A program made the translations under genes and the position numbers. From an uncultured Prevotella sp. (GTDB taxonomy: Bacteria > Bacteroidota > Bacteroidia > Bacteroidales > Bacteroidaceae), in NCBI GenBank assembly GCA_900314365.1, contig OMVH01000069.1, positions 1-5,677 on the forward strand: a stretch of 5,677 bases of DNA, in the 5' to 3' direction. The notes under the pieces were generated by a model that saw only the letters and a program-made list of their open reading frames with translations, made no database searches and was not told the DNA's origin. Below, in pieces: positions 1 through 5,677 of the stretch (within the stretch, counting starts at the first letter, position 1; each line of letters opens with the position of its first letter).

Positions 1-1255
1 TCATGGCACCGGTGGCGTCGAGCGTGGTAGCGCCGGAGTTGATGAGGTGGATGAATCCGCCTGCAGCCAGTCCCTCGGGCTTCCATCCCGTGACACGCTC
101 CACAGCCTCAGGGCTCCAGTAGGTGCGGATGTCGGAGAACATCACGCCCTTGTGGGTGATGAGGTGACCAAGGAGCATGGCCACGCCGTTGAGGGAGTCG
201 TTCTCCGTGGCCAGCACGTTGGCTTCGCGGATACCGTTCCAGTCGAAGGAAGTACACATCAGCGACTCGGGGAAGTCGAAGTTGGGTTTGTAGTCGGTCC
301 ACTGTCGTTGTCCCTGAATACCGGCAGCGATGGCGTTGTGGCCCAGGGCCTCCTCCTTGTAGCCCATTTCGAGGAGCTTCTCGTTGCCGTGCATGAGATC
401 GTTGATTATCATCATGTTCTTCACAGTGAACTCCCAGTCGCGGTCCTTCTCCTCGCGCGTCAGGCCTTTGCCCTTGCCGTTGAAGGTCGTCATGTGGGTG
501 CCGGGCGGAATGACGCGGTCCTCATTGTAGTCGTGGCCCTCGTTCACCTTGCAGTACTTGTTGACCCACTTCATGGCACGGTCGAACTCCTCGTGGTCGT
601 AGATGCCGAAGTCCACGCGGCGCAGAATCTCCACCAGGTCGACATACTCCGTGCGCATGCCGAGGTAGTGCTGGAAGAAGTCGGCGTTGACGATGCTGCC
701 GGCGATGCCCATGCAGGTGTTGCCCAGCGAGAGGTAGCTCTTGCCGCGCATCGTGGCCACGGCCTGAGCGGCGCGTGCAAAGCGCAGCAGCTTCTCGGCT
801 ACATCATCGGGAATGGTGTTGTCGGCGGCGTCCTGCACGTTGTGGCCGTAGATGCCGAAGGCGGGCAGACCCTTCTGTGCGTGTGCGGCGAGCACGGCTG
901 CCAGGTAGACCGCTCCCGGGCGCTCCGTGCCGTTGAAGCCCCATACGGCCTTGGGGTAGTAGGGATTCATGTCCATGGTCTCCGAGCCGTAGCACCAGCA
1001 GGAAGTCACGGTGATGGTGGCTCCCACGCCCTCGCGCTCAAACTTTTCGGCGCAGGCGGCGCTCTCGGCCACACGTCCTATCGTGGTGTCGGCGATGACG
1101 CATTCCACGGGACTGCCGTCGCCATTGTGAAGGTTACTGGATATGAGTTTCGCAACTTCGTGTGCGAGTTGCATGGTTTTTTCTTCGAGGCTCTCGCGTA
1201 CGCCGCCCTGGCGGCCGTCGATGGTAGGCCTGATACCGATTTTGGGATACGTCAT
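1..1255 (-). CDS. fucI: L-fucose isomerase, N-terminal 418 residues (cut by window edge)
   Basis: This is the first 418 codons of a cytoplasmic aldose-ketose isomerase that converts L-fucose to L-fuculose, the first step of fucose breakdown before FucK and FucA. The frame stays open to base 1. The protein begins MTYPKIGIRPTIDGRQGGVR, the typical FucI start, and the family is about 590 residues long, so roughly the last 170 lie outside. The Mn-binding region is recognisable: Glu351 in ATENDSLNG and Asp375 in FSDIRTYWSPEA. Their spacing of 24 matches Glu337 and Asp361 of the E. coli enzyme; the third ligand, a C-terminal His, is beyond the edge. The ATG at 1255 is chosen because homology starts there and an A-rich, SD-free leader precedes it, as is usual in Bacteroidetes. 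D-arabinose is a known side substrate of the family. No fucR-like regulator precedes it. No frameshift is seen. Confidence 0.96.
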   Translation of the reverse strand, partial: MTYPKIGIRPTIDGRQGGVRESLEEKTMQLAHEVAKLISSNLHNGDGSPVECVIADTTIGRVAESAACAEKFEREGVGATITVTSCWCYGSETMDMNPYYPKAVWGFNGTERPGAVYLAAVLAAHAQKGLPAFGIYGHNVQDAADNTIPDDVAEKLLRFARAAQAVATMRGKSYLSLGNTCMGIAGSIVNADFFQHYLGMRTEYVDLVEILRRVDFGIYDHEEFDRAMKWVNKYCKVNEGHDYNEDRVIPPGTHMTTFNGKGKGLTREEKDRDWEFTVKNMMIINDLMHGNEKLLEMGYKEEALGHNAIAAGIQGQRQWTDYKPNFDFPESLMCTSFDWNGIREANVLATENDSLNGVAMLLGHLITHKGVMFSDIRTYWSPEAVERVTGWKPEGLAAGGFIHLINSGATTLDATGAM

Positions 1256-1299
1256 AATTTGTTTGTTTTAATATTAATTGGTTTTAGGGTTATGTTCAT

Positions 1300-1319
1300 G
1301 GTGCCAGTAAACTGGTTCC
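1300..1319 (-). promoter_or_regulatory. Small hairpin in the fucI leader
   Basis: The predicted fucI 5' leader contains CCAG-TTTA-CTGG (1304-1315), flanked by GG and CC that could extend the stem across a small internal loop. It could be an RNA hairpin or a DNA operator half-site pair just downstream of the predicted transcription start. The stem is short and may be chance; no riboswitch class is recognised. Confidence 0.25.
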
Positions 1320-1338
1320 AACCTTGTAATTATCATCG

Positions 1339-1369
1339 CAAAGTTAGTGTAATCAAATGAGAAAGCAAA
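1339..1369 (-). promoter_or_regulatory. fucI promoter, Bacteroidetes -33/-7 type
   Basis: Reading the minus strand, TTTG (1369-1366) is followed by exactly 19 bases and then TAACTTTG (1346-1339). This matches the Bacteroidetes housekeeping sigma consensus TTTG-N19-21-TAnnTTTG in both boxes and spacing. The transcript should start near 1332-1335, giving a leader of about 80 bases. A run of seven A (1396-1390 on the minus strand) lies a short way upstream and could act like an UP element. An AGCAA-TGATT-TTGCT inverted repeat (1378-1364) overlaps the -33 box and could be an operator. This gives fucI its own promoter, separate from the feo genes upstream. Confidence 0.75.
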
Positions 1370-1533
1370 ATCATTGCTGTAGTTTTAGCTTTTTTTGATA
1401 ACTTCAAAGAAAACGCTAACAGTTTGTAGGTTAGATGCGTTTCGAAATTCAGCTCCTGTTTTCCTCACAGGGACACCCACACTGAATAATTTATCAGAGA
1501 GTCACGGCACTTGCAATAGAAGTGAAGAAAATC

Positions 1534-1652
1534 ATGGGCAGGCTTACGCTCCATTGTAGCTATGGGCTTGAAGTGATGGGGTAGCTTTACGAACAAGCTC
1601 GCCGGTTACCCCGTCACTTCAGCCACATACCTTCGGTGTCAAGCCTGCCCAT
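1534..1652. repeat. 119-bp cruciform-like inverted-repeat element
   Basis: The outer arms ATGGGCAGGCTT (1534-1545) and AAGCCTGCCCAT (1641-1652) are perfect 12-bp inverted repeats. Nested inside, 1569-1583 pairs with 1607-1621 over 15 positions with a single T-G wobble at 1577/1613, and its loop holds AGCTT/AAGCT (1583-1587, 1595-1599). The two spacers between the arms can each form a small hairpin: CCAT/ATGG (1551-1565) on one side and ACC/GGT with a GAA turn (1630-1638) on the other. The whole could fold as a four-way junction with three hairpins on one closing stem. It encodes no plausible protein. It may be a dispersed palindromic repeat (REP or MITE type), a structured RNA, or a bidirectional transcription barrier between feo and fucI. 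The integron attC motif GTTRRRY is absent from its ends. The folding is directly visible; the role is unknown. Confidence 0.75.
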
Positions 1653-1665
1653 AATGAAAATTGCC

Positions 1666-1683
1666 AGCGCGTAAAATTGCGCT
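1666..1683 (-). terminator. Possible weak terminator of the feo operon
   Basis: On the minus strand, 65 bases after the end of the small feo gene, AGCGC-AATTTTAC-GCGCT can form a five-bp GC-rich stem followed by GGCAATTTTCATT. The T tract is broken and not adjacent to the stem, so this is a poor intrinsic terminator. The larger folded element just downstream (1652-1534) may do the job instead. Confidence 0.25.
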
Positions 1684-1747
1684 AACGTACATGAAATTTG
1701 CAGACGGTGGCTCCTTGCAGAGGAAGAACTTAACCGACGGAGTGGAA

Positions 1748-1912
1748 TCAGTCGTTCTTTCGGTTCTTCAGTAGTCCTCTTAGAGAGCAGTCGGCAGCGT
1801 CGCAGTCGTCGCAGCATGAGGGCTTACGGCCCTTGCGCCTCACCATACGGTAAACAATGAAGGCTGCAAGCCCCAGAATAATCGCTGCGAGGATGATGGA
1901 TTGAATGTTCAT
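1748..1912 (-). CDS. FeoB-associated Cys-rich membrane protein, 54 residues
   Basis: This small protein starts MNIQSIILAAIILGLAAFIV, a single membrane helix (about residues 4-22), followed by a basic stop-transfer stretch YRMVRRKGRK and a cysteine cluster at Cys33, Cys34, Cys37 and Cys42, then a charged tail ending KNRKND. That architecture fits the FeoB-associated Cys-rich membrane protein family found next to feoB in Bacteroidetes and Firmicutes. The helix followed by positive charges predicts the Cys cluster on the cytoplasmic side, where it could bind Fe(II) or an Fe-S cluster leaving FeoB; this role is inferred. The ATG at 1912 lies 13 bases after the feoAB stop, so both are surely cotranscribed. 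The frame stays open upstream into feoB, but that extension is only the antecedent reading frame and lacks family similarity. It is not a FeoC homologue by appearance. Confidence 0.88.
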   Translation of the reverse strand: MNIQSIILAAIILGLAAFIVYRMVRRKGRKPSCCDDCDAADCSLRGLLKNRKND

Positions 1913-1925
1913 GTTGATGCAGTCG

Positions 1926-4292
1926 TTAGATGATGAGACAAGCCACGCCATAGGCCGCCAGTGCACATACCCACGCAATGGCGGTCTGCCAGAACACCAG
2001 TCCAAGGGCGTACCATCCGCCCACCTCCTGCTTCACTGTGGAGATGGTAGCCACACAGGGCGAATAGAGCAGGCAGAACACCAGCAGAGCCACGGCCGAT
2101 GTGGTGACCAGTGCCGTGTGGAGAGCTGCTGAGGAGCCGAAGAGAACCGTGAGGGTGGCCACTACACTCTCCTTGGCCATGAAGCCGCAGATGACCGACG
2201 AGACGATGCGCCAGTCGCCGCAGCCGAAGGGCGAGAACACGGGTGCTATGCCGCTGGCAATTGATGCGAGCATGCTCTGCTCCGAGTTGGTGATGAAGTT
2301 CATTCTGAAGTCGAACGACTGCAGGAACCACACCACGATGGTGGCTATAAAGATGATGCTGAAGGCGCGTTGCAGGAAGTCCTTGGTCTTGTCCCAGATG
2401 AGGCGCATCACGCTCTTGGCTGTTGGCATTCGGTAGTTGGGCAATTCCAGCACAAAGGGTACAGGGTTACCATGAAAGATGAATTTCTTTGCGGCTACAG
2501 CCACTACGATGCCCACAAGAACAGCTCCAAAGTAGAGACAAGTCATCACCAGACCGGCGTGGTGAGGGAAGAAGGCTGCAATAAAGAAGCCGTAGATGGG
2601 CAGCTTGGCCGTACAGCTCATGAAAGGCGTGAGCATGACCGTCATCTTGCGGTCGCGCTCCGAAGGCAGCGTGCGCGTGGCCATCACTGCCGGCACCGAA
2701 CAGCCGAAGCCCATCAGCAGTGGCACTATGCTGCGCCCCGACAACCCCAGGCGGCGCATGCTCTTGTCCATGAAGAAAGCGATGCGTGCCATGTAGCCAC
2801 TGTCCTCAAGAATGGAGAGGAAGAAGAAGAGAATGACGATAATGGGCAGGAAACTGATGACGGTGCCTACGCCGGTGTAGATACCGCCAATGATGAGTGA
2901 ATGGATGACCGGGGAGACGTTCCAGCGCGTCAGAGCCTCGTCGGAAACTCCCGTAAACCAGTCGACAAGCTCGGCAAGCCAGTCCTGCATTGAGCCTCCT
3001 AAGAGGTCGAAGGTGATGTAGAAGATGGCTACCATAATCAGCAGGAATGTGGGGATGGCCGTCCAGCGTCCTGTGAGCACACGGTCAATCTTGCGGCTGC
3101 GTGCATGCTCCTTGCTCTCGCGCGGCTTCACCACCGTGTCAGAGCATACTTTGCGTATGAAGCTGAAGCGCATGTCGGCAATGGCAGCGGGGGCATCGAG
3201 TCCGCGCTCACGCTCCATCTGCTGGCGTATTTCCTTCACCAAGTTCTCTTCGCCCTCATCGAGACCGAGAGCCTCGTCAACGAGGCGGTCGCCTTCGAGA
3301 AGTTTTGTCGAAGCGAACTGCCGTGGCAGACCGGCCTTCTTGGCATGGTCCTCAATGAGGTGGGCCACGGCGTGCACGGCCCGGTGGACGGCGCCTCCGT
3401 GGTCGGTGGAGCTGCAGAAGTCCTGACGGATGGGCGGTTCGTTGTATTTAGCCACGTGGATGGCATGGTCGATGAGCTCGTCAACACCTTCGTTCTTCAT
3501 AGCCGAGATGGGCACCACGGGAATACCTAAGCGTTGCTCCAGGATGTTCACCAGAATGGTGCCTCCGTTGTTTTCCACCTCGTCCATCATGTTCAGGGCC
3601 AGTACCATTGGTATTCCGAGCTCCATGAGCTGTATGGTGAGGTAAAGATTGCGCTCGATGTTGGTGGCATCTACGATGTTGATGATTCCCGTAGGATGAG
3701 CTTTAAGGATGAATTTGCGGCTGACCACCTCCTCGTTGGTGTAGGGCGAGAGAGAGTAGATGCCGGGAAGGTCGGTGACGGTGGCTTCAGGATGTCCTTT
3801 GATGCTGCCCGTCTTCTGGTCGACCGTGACACCGGGGAAGTTGCCCACATGCTGGTTGGCGCCGGTGAGCTGATTGAAGAGAGTGGTCTTGCCGCAATTC
3901 TGATTACCCACCAGTGCAAACGACACCTTCTCGTTGACAATGTGGTCGTGTTCGCCCTCGCGCATCTTGAAGGGGGTCATCTCTCCGTAGCCCGGATGCT
4001 CATTGCCTTGATGGCTGTAGGCATACTGGTGGTCATGGTTGGACTGTCTGCTTACGGTGGCTTTTTCGCAGGGCTGTATTTCTATCTTTGCGGCGTCCTC
4101 AAGGCGGAGCGTCAGTTCGTAATCCTGAACGAGCAGTTCCATGGGGTCTCCCATGGGTGCAAATTTCACGAGTGTCACTTCCTGGCCCGGAATGAGCCCC
4201 ATGTCGAGGAAGTGTTGTCGCAGGGCGCCTTCGCCTCCCACGCTCAGAATGCGTGCGGAGTGTCCTATTGACAAATCTTTAAGCGTCATCAT
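1926..4292 (-). CDS. feoB: FeoAB, fused ferrous iron transporter (FeoA + FeoB), 788 residues
   Basis: This inner-membrane Fe(II) importer has an N-terminal FeoA SH3-like domain (about 2-75), a His-rich linker (76-118), a FeoB G domain (about 120-280), a helical spacer domain (to about 385) and a polytopic membrane domain (about 411-788). The nucleotide motifs are intact: G1 GNQNCGKTT (129-137), G2 Thr156 in FPGVTVD, G3 DLPG (174-177), G4 NMMD (234-237) and G5 SAM (263-265). Membrane signatures include LEDSGYMAR (495-503), the gate motif GFGCSVPA (528-535), FMSCTAKLP (557-565) and CLLYSPCVAT (740-749). Fused FeoAB is known in Bacteroidetes such as Porphyromonas and Bacteroides, where it supports anaerobic Fe(II) uptake. 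Two ATG codons stand in tandem at 4292 and 4289; AAAGGA lies a few bases upstream and fits the first. The frame is intact. It has its own control region in the gap before it and is followed by the small Cys-rich gene. Confidence 0.97.
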   Translation of the reverse strand: MMTLKDLSIGHSARILSVGGEGALRQHFLDMGLIPGQEVTLVKFAPMGDPMELLVQDYELTLRLEDAAKIEIQPCEKATVSRQSNHDHQYAYSHQGNEHPGYGEMTPFKMREGEHDHIVNEKVSFALVGNQNCGKTTLFNQLTGANQHVGNFPGVTVDQKTGSIKGHPEATVTDLPGIYSLSPYTNEEVVSRKFILKAHPTGIINIVDATNIERNLYLTIQLMELGIPMVLALNMMDEVENNGGTILVNILEQRLGIPVVPISAMKNEGVDELIDHAIHVAKYNEPPIRQDFCSSTDHGGAVHRAVHAVAHLIEDHAKKAGLPRQFASTKLLEGDRLVDEALGLDEGEENLVKEIRQQMERERGLDAPAAIADMRFSFIRKVCSDTVVKPRESKEHARSRKIDRVLTGRWTAIPTFLLIMVAIFYITFDLLGGSMQDWLAELVDWFTGVSDEALTRWNVSPVIHSLIIGGIYTGVGTVISFLPIIVILFFFLSILEDSGYMARIAFFMDKSMRRLGLSGRSIVPLLMGFGCSVPAVMATRTLPSERDRKMTVMLTPFMSCTAKLPIYGFFIAAFFPHHAGLVMTCLYFGAVLVGIVVAVAAKKFIFHGNPVPFVLELPNYRMPTAKSVMRLIWDKTKDFLQRAFSIIFIATIVVWFLQSFDFRMNFITNSEQSMLASIASGIAPVFSPFGCGDWRIVSSVICGFMAKESVVATLTVLFGSSAALHTALVTTSAVALLVFCLLYSPCVATISTVKQEVGGWYALGLVFWQTAIAWVCALAAYGVACLII

Positions 4293-4319
4293 TGGTCCTT
4301 TCTTCTGTTTAATTCAGTG

Positions 4320-4327
4320 CAAAGATA
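4320..4327 (-). promoter_or_regulatory. feoAB promoter -7 element
   Basis: On the minus strand TATCTTTG (4327-4320) is a perfect match to the Bacteroidetes TAnnTTTG element, 27 bases before the feoAB ATG, so the leader is only about 20 bases. No TTTG stands 19-21 bases upstream; that position is occupied by the 19-bp palindrome, whose far arm gives TTTG at a spacing of 25. A weak -33 box suggests the promoter depends on, or is blocked by, a DNA-binding protein. Confidence 0.6.
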
Positions 4328-4337
4328 ATCATTTCCT

Positions 4338-4356
4338 TTTGCAACTGTGTTGCAAA
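4338..4356. promoter_or_regulatory. 19-bp perfect palindrome, candidate operator of feoAB
   Basis: TTTGCAAC-TGT-GTTGCAAA is a perfect inverted repeat with 8-bp arms and a 3-bp centre. It lies ten bases upstream of the -7 element and covers the place of the -33 box, in the 81-base gap between the EamA gene and feoAB. Size and position are those of a dimeric repressor site. A Fur or DtxR/MntR family metalloregulator is the natural guess because the gene is for iron uptake, but the sequence does not resemble the E. coli Fur box and the regulator is not in the window. Confidence 0.6.
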
Positions 4357-4373
4357 TACCGAATAAATGGCCT

Positions 4374-5312
4374 TTATCGGTCGTTTACCCTCCCAGGCTG
4401 CTGCATGTCGCGCTTCGATTTCGACTTTGTTACAAGCCATACACCCGTGAAGACGAGTATGATAGCCACTCCCTGCCAGAGCGTGAATACCCCCAGTCCG
4501 GTCAGTACACTGGCCACGACGGAGACGATGGGCTGTACGTAGTTGTAGATGCTCACTACGGTGGGACGAAGCACGCGCTGGCTGACGATGGAGAGCAGAT
4601 AACAGACGAAGGTGCCAAGGCACACAATGTAAGCCGCTTCCCACCATGCAGAGGGTGCTACGGCGGCCCAATGGGTGGACAGCAGGTGAGGAGCAGAGAA
4701 GGGACAGATGAAAAGGGCAGCCCAAAGGAACATCCACTTGTTGACTGTGATGACGTCGTAGCGGCGCACAAGCGGATTGAAGAGGCTCAGGTAGAGGGCA
4801 AAGGAGAACTGGGCTCCCATGCACATCAGGTCGCCGGCTACATTGCCCTGGCGTGCCGACGAAGCCGAGGCGCTCGAGAGCACGAGCAACAGCGCTCCGG
4901 TGAAGCCGATAGCCACTCCGCCGGCCTTCTTCGCGGTGATGGGTTCGTGGAGAATGAGGAACGAGAGTACCATGGCGAAGATAGGCATCGACGTGGTGAC
5001 GATGCTTGCATTGATGGGCGAGGTGTACTGTATGCCAAGAGTAAAGAGACATTGGTTGGTGACAATGCCAAAGAGGGCTGCACCGGCAAAGAGAAGGATG
5101 TCGCGGCGCGGCACTTTCGGCCCGGGTACTATGATGCTGGCCAGCCAAAAGAGCAGGGCGGCTCCGCCTACGCGCATGGTGACGATGTTGATGCTGTCGA
5201 TGCCTCCGAGAATAGCATCCTTGGTGATGGGTGCCATGAGACCCCAAAAGATTTCGGCGGTGAGCATGCTCAGATGAGCCTGCAAGGGCTTGTTTCCAAC
5301 GAATGAGTTCAT
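4374..5312 (-). CDS. DMT superfamily transporter, EamA family, 312 residues
   Basis: This is an inner-membrane protein with two EamA repeats (about 13-145 and 158-295), each of five predicted helices, near 14-34, 42-62, 72-92, 98-120, 128-147, 158-178, 190-207, 222-242, 248-271 and 277-296. Family hallmarks are FWG near the start of helix 1, the PINASIVTTSMP to LHEPIT segment at the end of repeat 1 (99-125), and SIYNYVQPIVSVVAS in repeat 2 (254-268). The Glu usually found after this in repeat 2 is replaced (TGLGVFTLWQ). The C-terminal tail is basic. Length about 300 is normal. Family members export amino acids, nucleobases or other metabolites; the substrate cannot be read here. The ATG at 5312 is supported by a promoter just upstream; Met16 is a less likely start. 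It is upstream of feoAB on the same strand, but feoAB has its own control region, so a shared function is not implied. Confidence 0.93.
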   Translation of the reverse strand: MNSFVGNKPLQAHLSMLTAEIFWGLMAPITKDAILGGIDSINIVTMRVGGAALLFWLASIIVPGPKVPRRDILLFAGAALFGIVTNQCLFTLGIQYTSPINASIVTTSMPIFAMVLSFLILHEPITAKKAGGVAIGFTGALLLVLSSASASSARQGNVAGDLMCMGAQFSFALYLSLFNPLVRRYDVITVNKWMFLWAALFICPFSAPHLLSTHWAAVAPSAWWEAAYIVCLGTFVCYLLSIVSQRVLRPTVVSIYNYVQPIVSVVASVLTGLGVFTLWQGVAIILVFTGVWLVTKSKSKRDMQQPGRVNDR

Positions 5313-5334
5313 ATCTGTTTTCTGTTTCCAACCA

Positions 5335-5342
5335 CAAAATTA
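5335..5342 (-). promoter_or_regulatory. EamA gene promoter -7 element
   Basis: On the minus strand TAATTTTG (5342-5335) matches TAnnTTTG exactly and lies 22 bases before the ATG at 5312. The -33 position has no TTTG (the nearest is TTCTG about 17-21 bases upstream), so the promoter is probably weak or regulated. Confidence 0.5.
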
Positions 5343-5361
5343 CTGATAACGCTACTATCAG
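5343..5361. promoter_or_regulatory. 19-bp inverted repeat abutting the -7 element, candidate operator
   Basis: CTGATA-ACGCTAC-TATCAG is a perfect 6-bp inverted repeat with a 7-bp centre, directly adjacent to the -7 element of the EamA gene and filling the -33/-7 spacer. Its place would allow a repressor dimer to block RNA polymerase. The arms are short, so chance is possible. Confidence 0.4.
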
Positions 5362-5658
5362 AACCTCTCTGCATGTTGATTTTTTCTTAATTGGGGGCGC
5401 TTTCTTGCCGTGGGTCACCTATGGTGGAAGGACAAGTTTTCCTTTTAGGTAAAATTACCAACACAGCTTATGATGTGTTCTTAGAGGGATGCGTTGACCA
5501 AGTCAGGCGGCAAATAAGTGACTCGGGAGTTCGCATCACAGCAAGGGTATTGTTTGTTTTTGTATAATAAAAGTGTCTTTGCGTTCTCCCATCCAAACAC
5601 TGGGTTTATCCGGTGCGCCGATCCTTTGTTTCCGATTGAAGAATTACTATCTATTTTA

Positions 5659-5673
5659 TGCACCGCAGGTGCA
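5659..5673. terminator. Hairpin at the right edge, possible terminator
   Basis: TGCACC-GCA-GGTGCA is a perfect 6-bp stem with a 3-base loop. On the minus strand it is followed by TAAAATAG and on the plus strand by ATTT before the window ends. It could terminate a gene arriving from the right, but the T tract is poor and the neighbour is not visible. Confidence 0.3.
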
Positions 5674-5677
5674 ATTT

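Larger units (their letters stand above)
1256..1747. other. 492-base gene-free region between the feo operon and fucI
   Basis: No convincing reading frame lies here. From left to right it holds the AT-rich fucI leader (1256-1335), the fucI promoter (1339-1369), a stretch with only a minor hairpin CCTGT/ACAGG (1455-1471), the 119-bp cruciform-like element (1534-1652), a short stem AGCGC/GCGCT (1666-1683) and the feo trailer. Open frames crossing it are short and have no recognisable family. Confidence 0.7.
5313..5677. other. 365-base gene-free region upstream of the EamA gene
   Basis: Beyond the EamA promoter this region shows no recognisable gene. It holds a cluster of short inverted repeats: CACC/GGTG (5416-5426), AAGGA/TCCTT (5428-5444), GGTAA/TTACC (5448-5459) and AACACA/TGTGTT (5460-5479). 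A 60-codon minus-strand frame (5481-5663) is open, but its AT-rich codons differ from the three clear genes and it matches no family I know. The right edge holds the hairpin TGCACC-GCA-GGTGCA. Confidence 0.6.

Noticed and set aside
47..1360. 437-codon plus-strand open frame
   Set aside because: It is antisense to fucI and runs through its promoter. It is rich in Val, His, Leu and Ala, as expected from the complement of GC-rich codons, and has no recognisable domain.
1534..1652. Integron attC site, tRNA-like gene or CRISPR repeat
   Set aside because: There is no GTTRRRY/RYYYAAC end motif, no T-loop or anticodon-stem consensus, and only one repeat unit without spacers.
1614..1817. 67-codon minus-strand frame spanning the folded element and feo trailer
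   Set aside because: It overlaps the small Cys-rich gene in another frame and ends in the inverted repeat; composition is Arg/Leu/Ser-rich shadow type.
1748..2005. Longer 85-codon version of the small Cys-rich protein
   Set aside because: The first 31 codons overlap the end of feoAB and have no hydrophobic or family pattern; the 54-codon form starting at 1912 matches the family.
3884..3910. Gln in place of the usual Pro in the FeoB G1 motif (GNQNCGKTT) as a possible functional novelty
   Set aside because: The P-loop Gly, Lys and Thr are intact, and GNQN variants are, to my knowledge, common in FeoB proteins of anaerobes.
3534..4271. 245-codon plus-strand frame opposite feoAB
   Set aside because: It lies opposite the FeoA and G-domain coding region, which is conserved in the other frame; there is no start context or family match.
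4347..5306. 319-codon plus-strand frame opposite the EamA gene
   Set aside because: It is antisense to a clear family member, has low-complexity charged composition and no known motif.
4309..5418. 369-codon minus-strand frame overlapping the EamA gene
   Set aside because: It is a frame-shifted shadow of the EamA gene, full of Arg, His and Ser with no membrane pattern, while the 312-codon frame gives a clean ten-helix transporter.
5481..5663. 60-codon minus-strand frame (MHKIDSNSSIGNKG start)
   Set aside because: It has no recognisable family, no clear promoter or RBS and AT-rich codon use unlike the neighbours. It could be a real small gene only if conserved in relatives, which I cannot test.

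Overview
All four genes in this window lie on the minus strand, so they read right to left. The organism is very probably a Bacteroidales bacterium, most likely Prevotella-like. Three intergenic regions carry the Bacteroidetes -7 element TAnnTTTG, start sites have A-rich leaders rather than strong Shine-Dalgarno sequences, iron uptake uses a fused FeoA-FeoB protein, and coding DNA is GC-rich against AT-rich spacers. The genus is inference; no rRNA or tRNA gene is present to settle it.

Layout from right to left. 5313-5677 is a gene-free stretch with several short inverted repeats and a promoter for the next gene. 4374-5312 encodes a ten-helix DMT/EamA family transporter of unknown substrate. 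The 81-base gap 4293-4373 holds a perfect 19-bp palindrome (TTTGCAAC-TGT-GTTGCAAA) beside a TAnnTTTG element, a likely metal-responsive control site. 1926-4292 encodes FeoAB, a ferrous-iron transporter with the FeoA SH3-like domain fused to FeoB through a His-rich linker. Thirteen bases later, 1748-1912 encodes a 54-residue single-helix protein with a Cys cluster, a FeoB-associated protein; the two form an iron-uptake operon. 1256-1747 is a 492-base gene-free stretch with a 119-bp cruciform-like element (1534-1652) and a very good fucI promoter. 1-1255 is the first 418 codons of L-fucose isomerase, cut by the window edge.

The genes fall into three probably independent transcription units: an exporter, ferrous-iron import, and entry into L-fucose catabolism (fucose comes from host mucin or plant and algal glycans). 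This is mostly ordinary core-type Bacteroidales DNA. The two items most worth following are the 119-bp folded element between feo and fucI, which is neither a gene nor a simple terminator, and the palindrome controlling feoAB. I see no phage, CRISPR, transposase or defence system.
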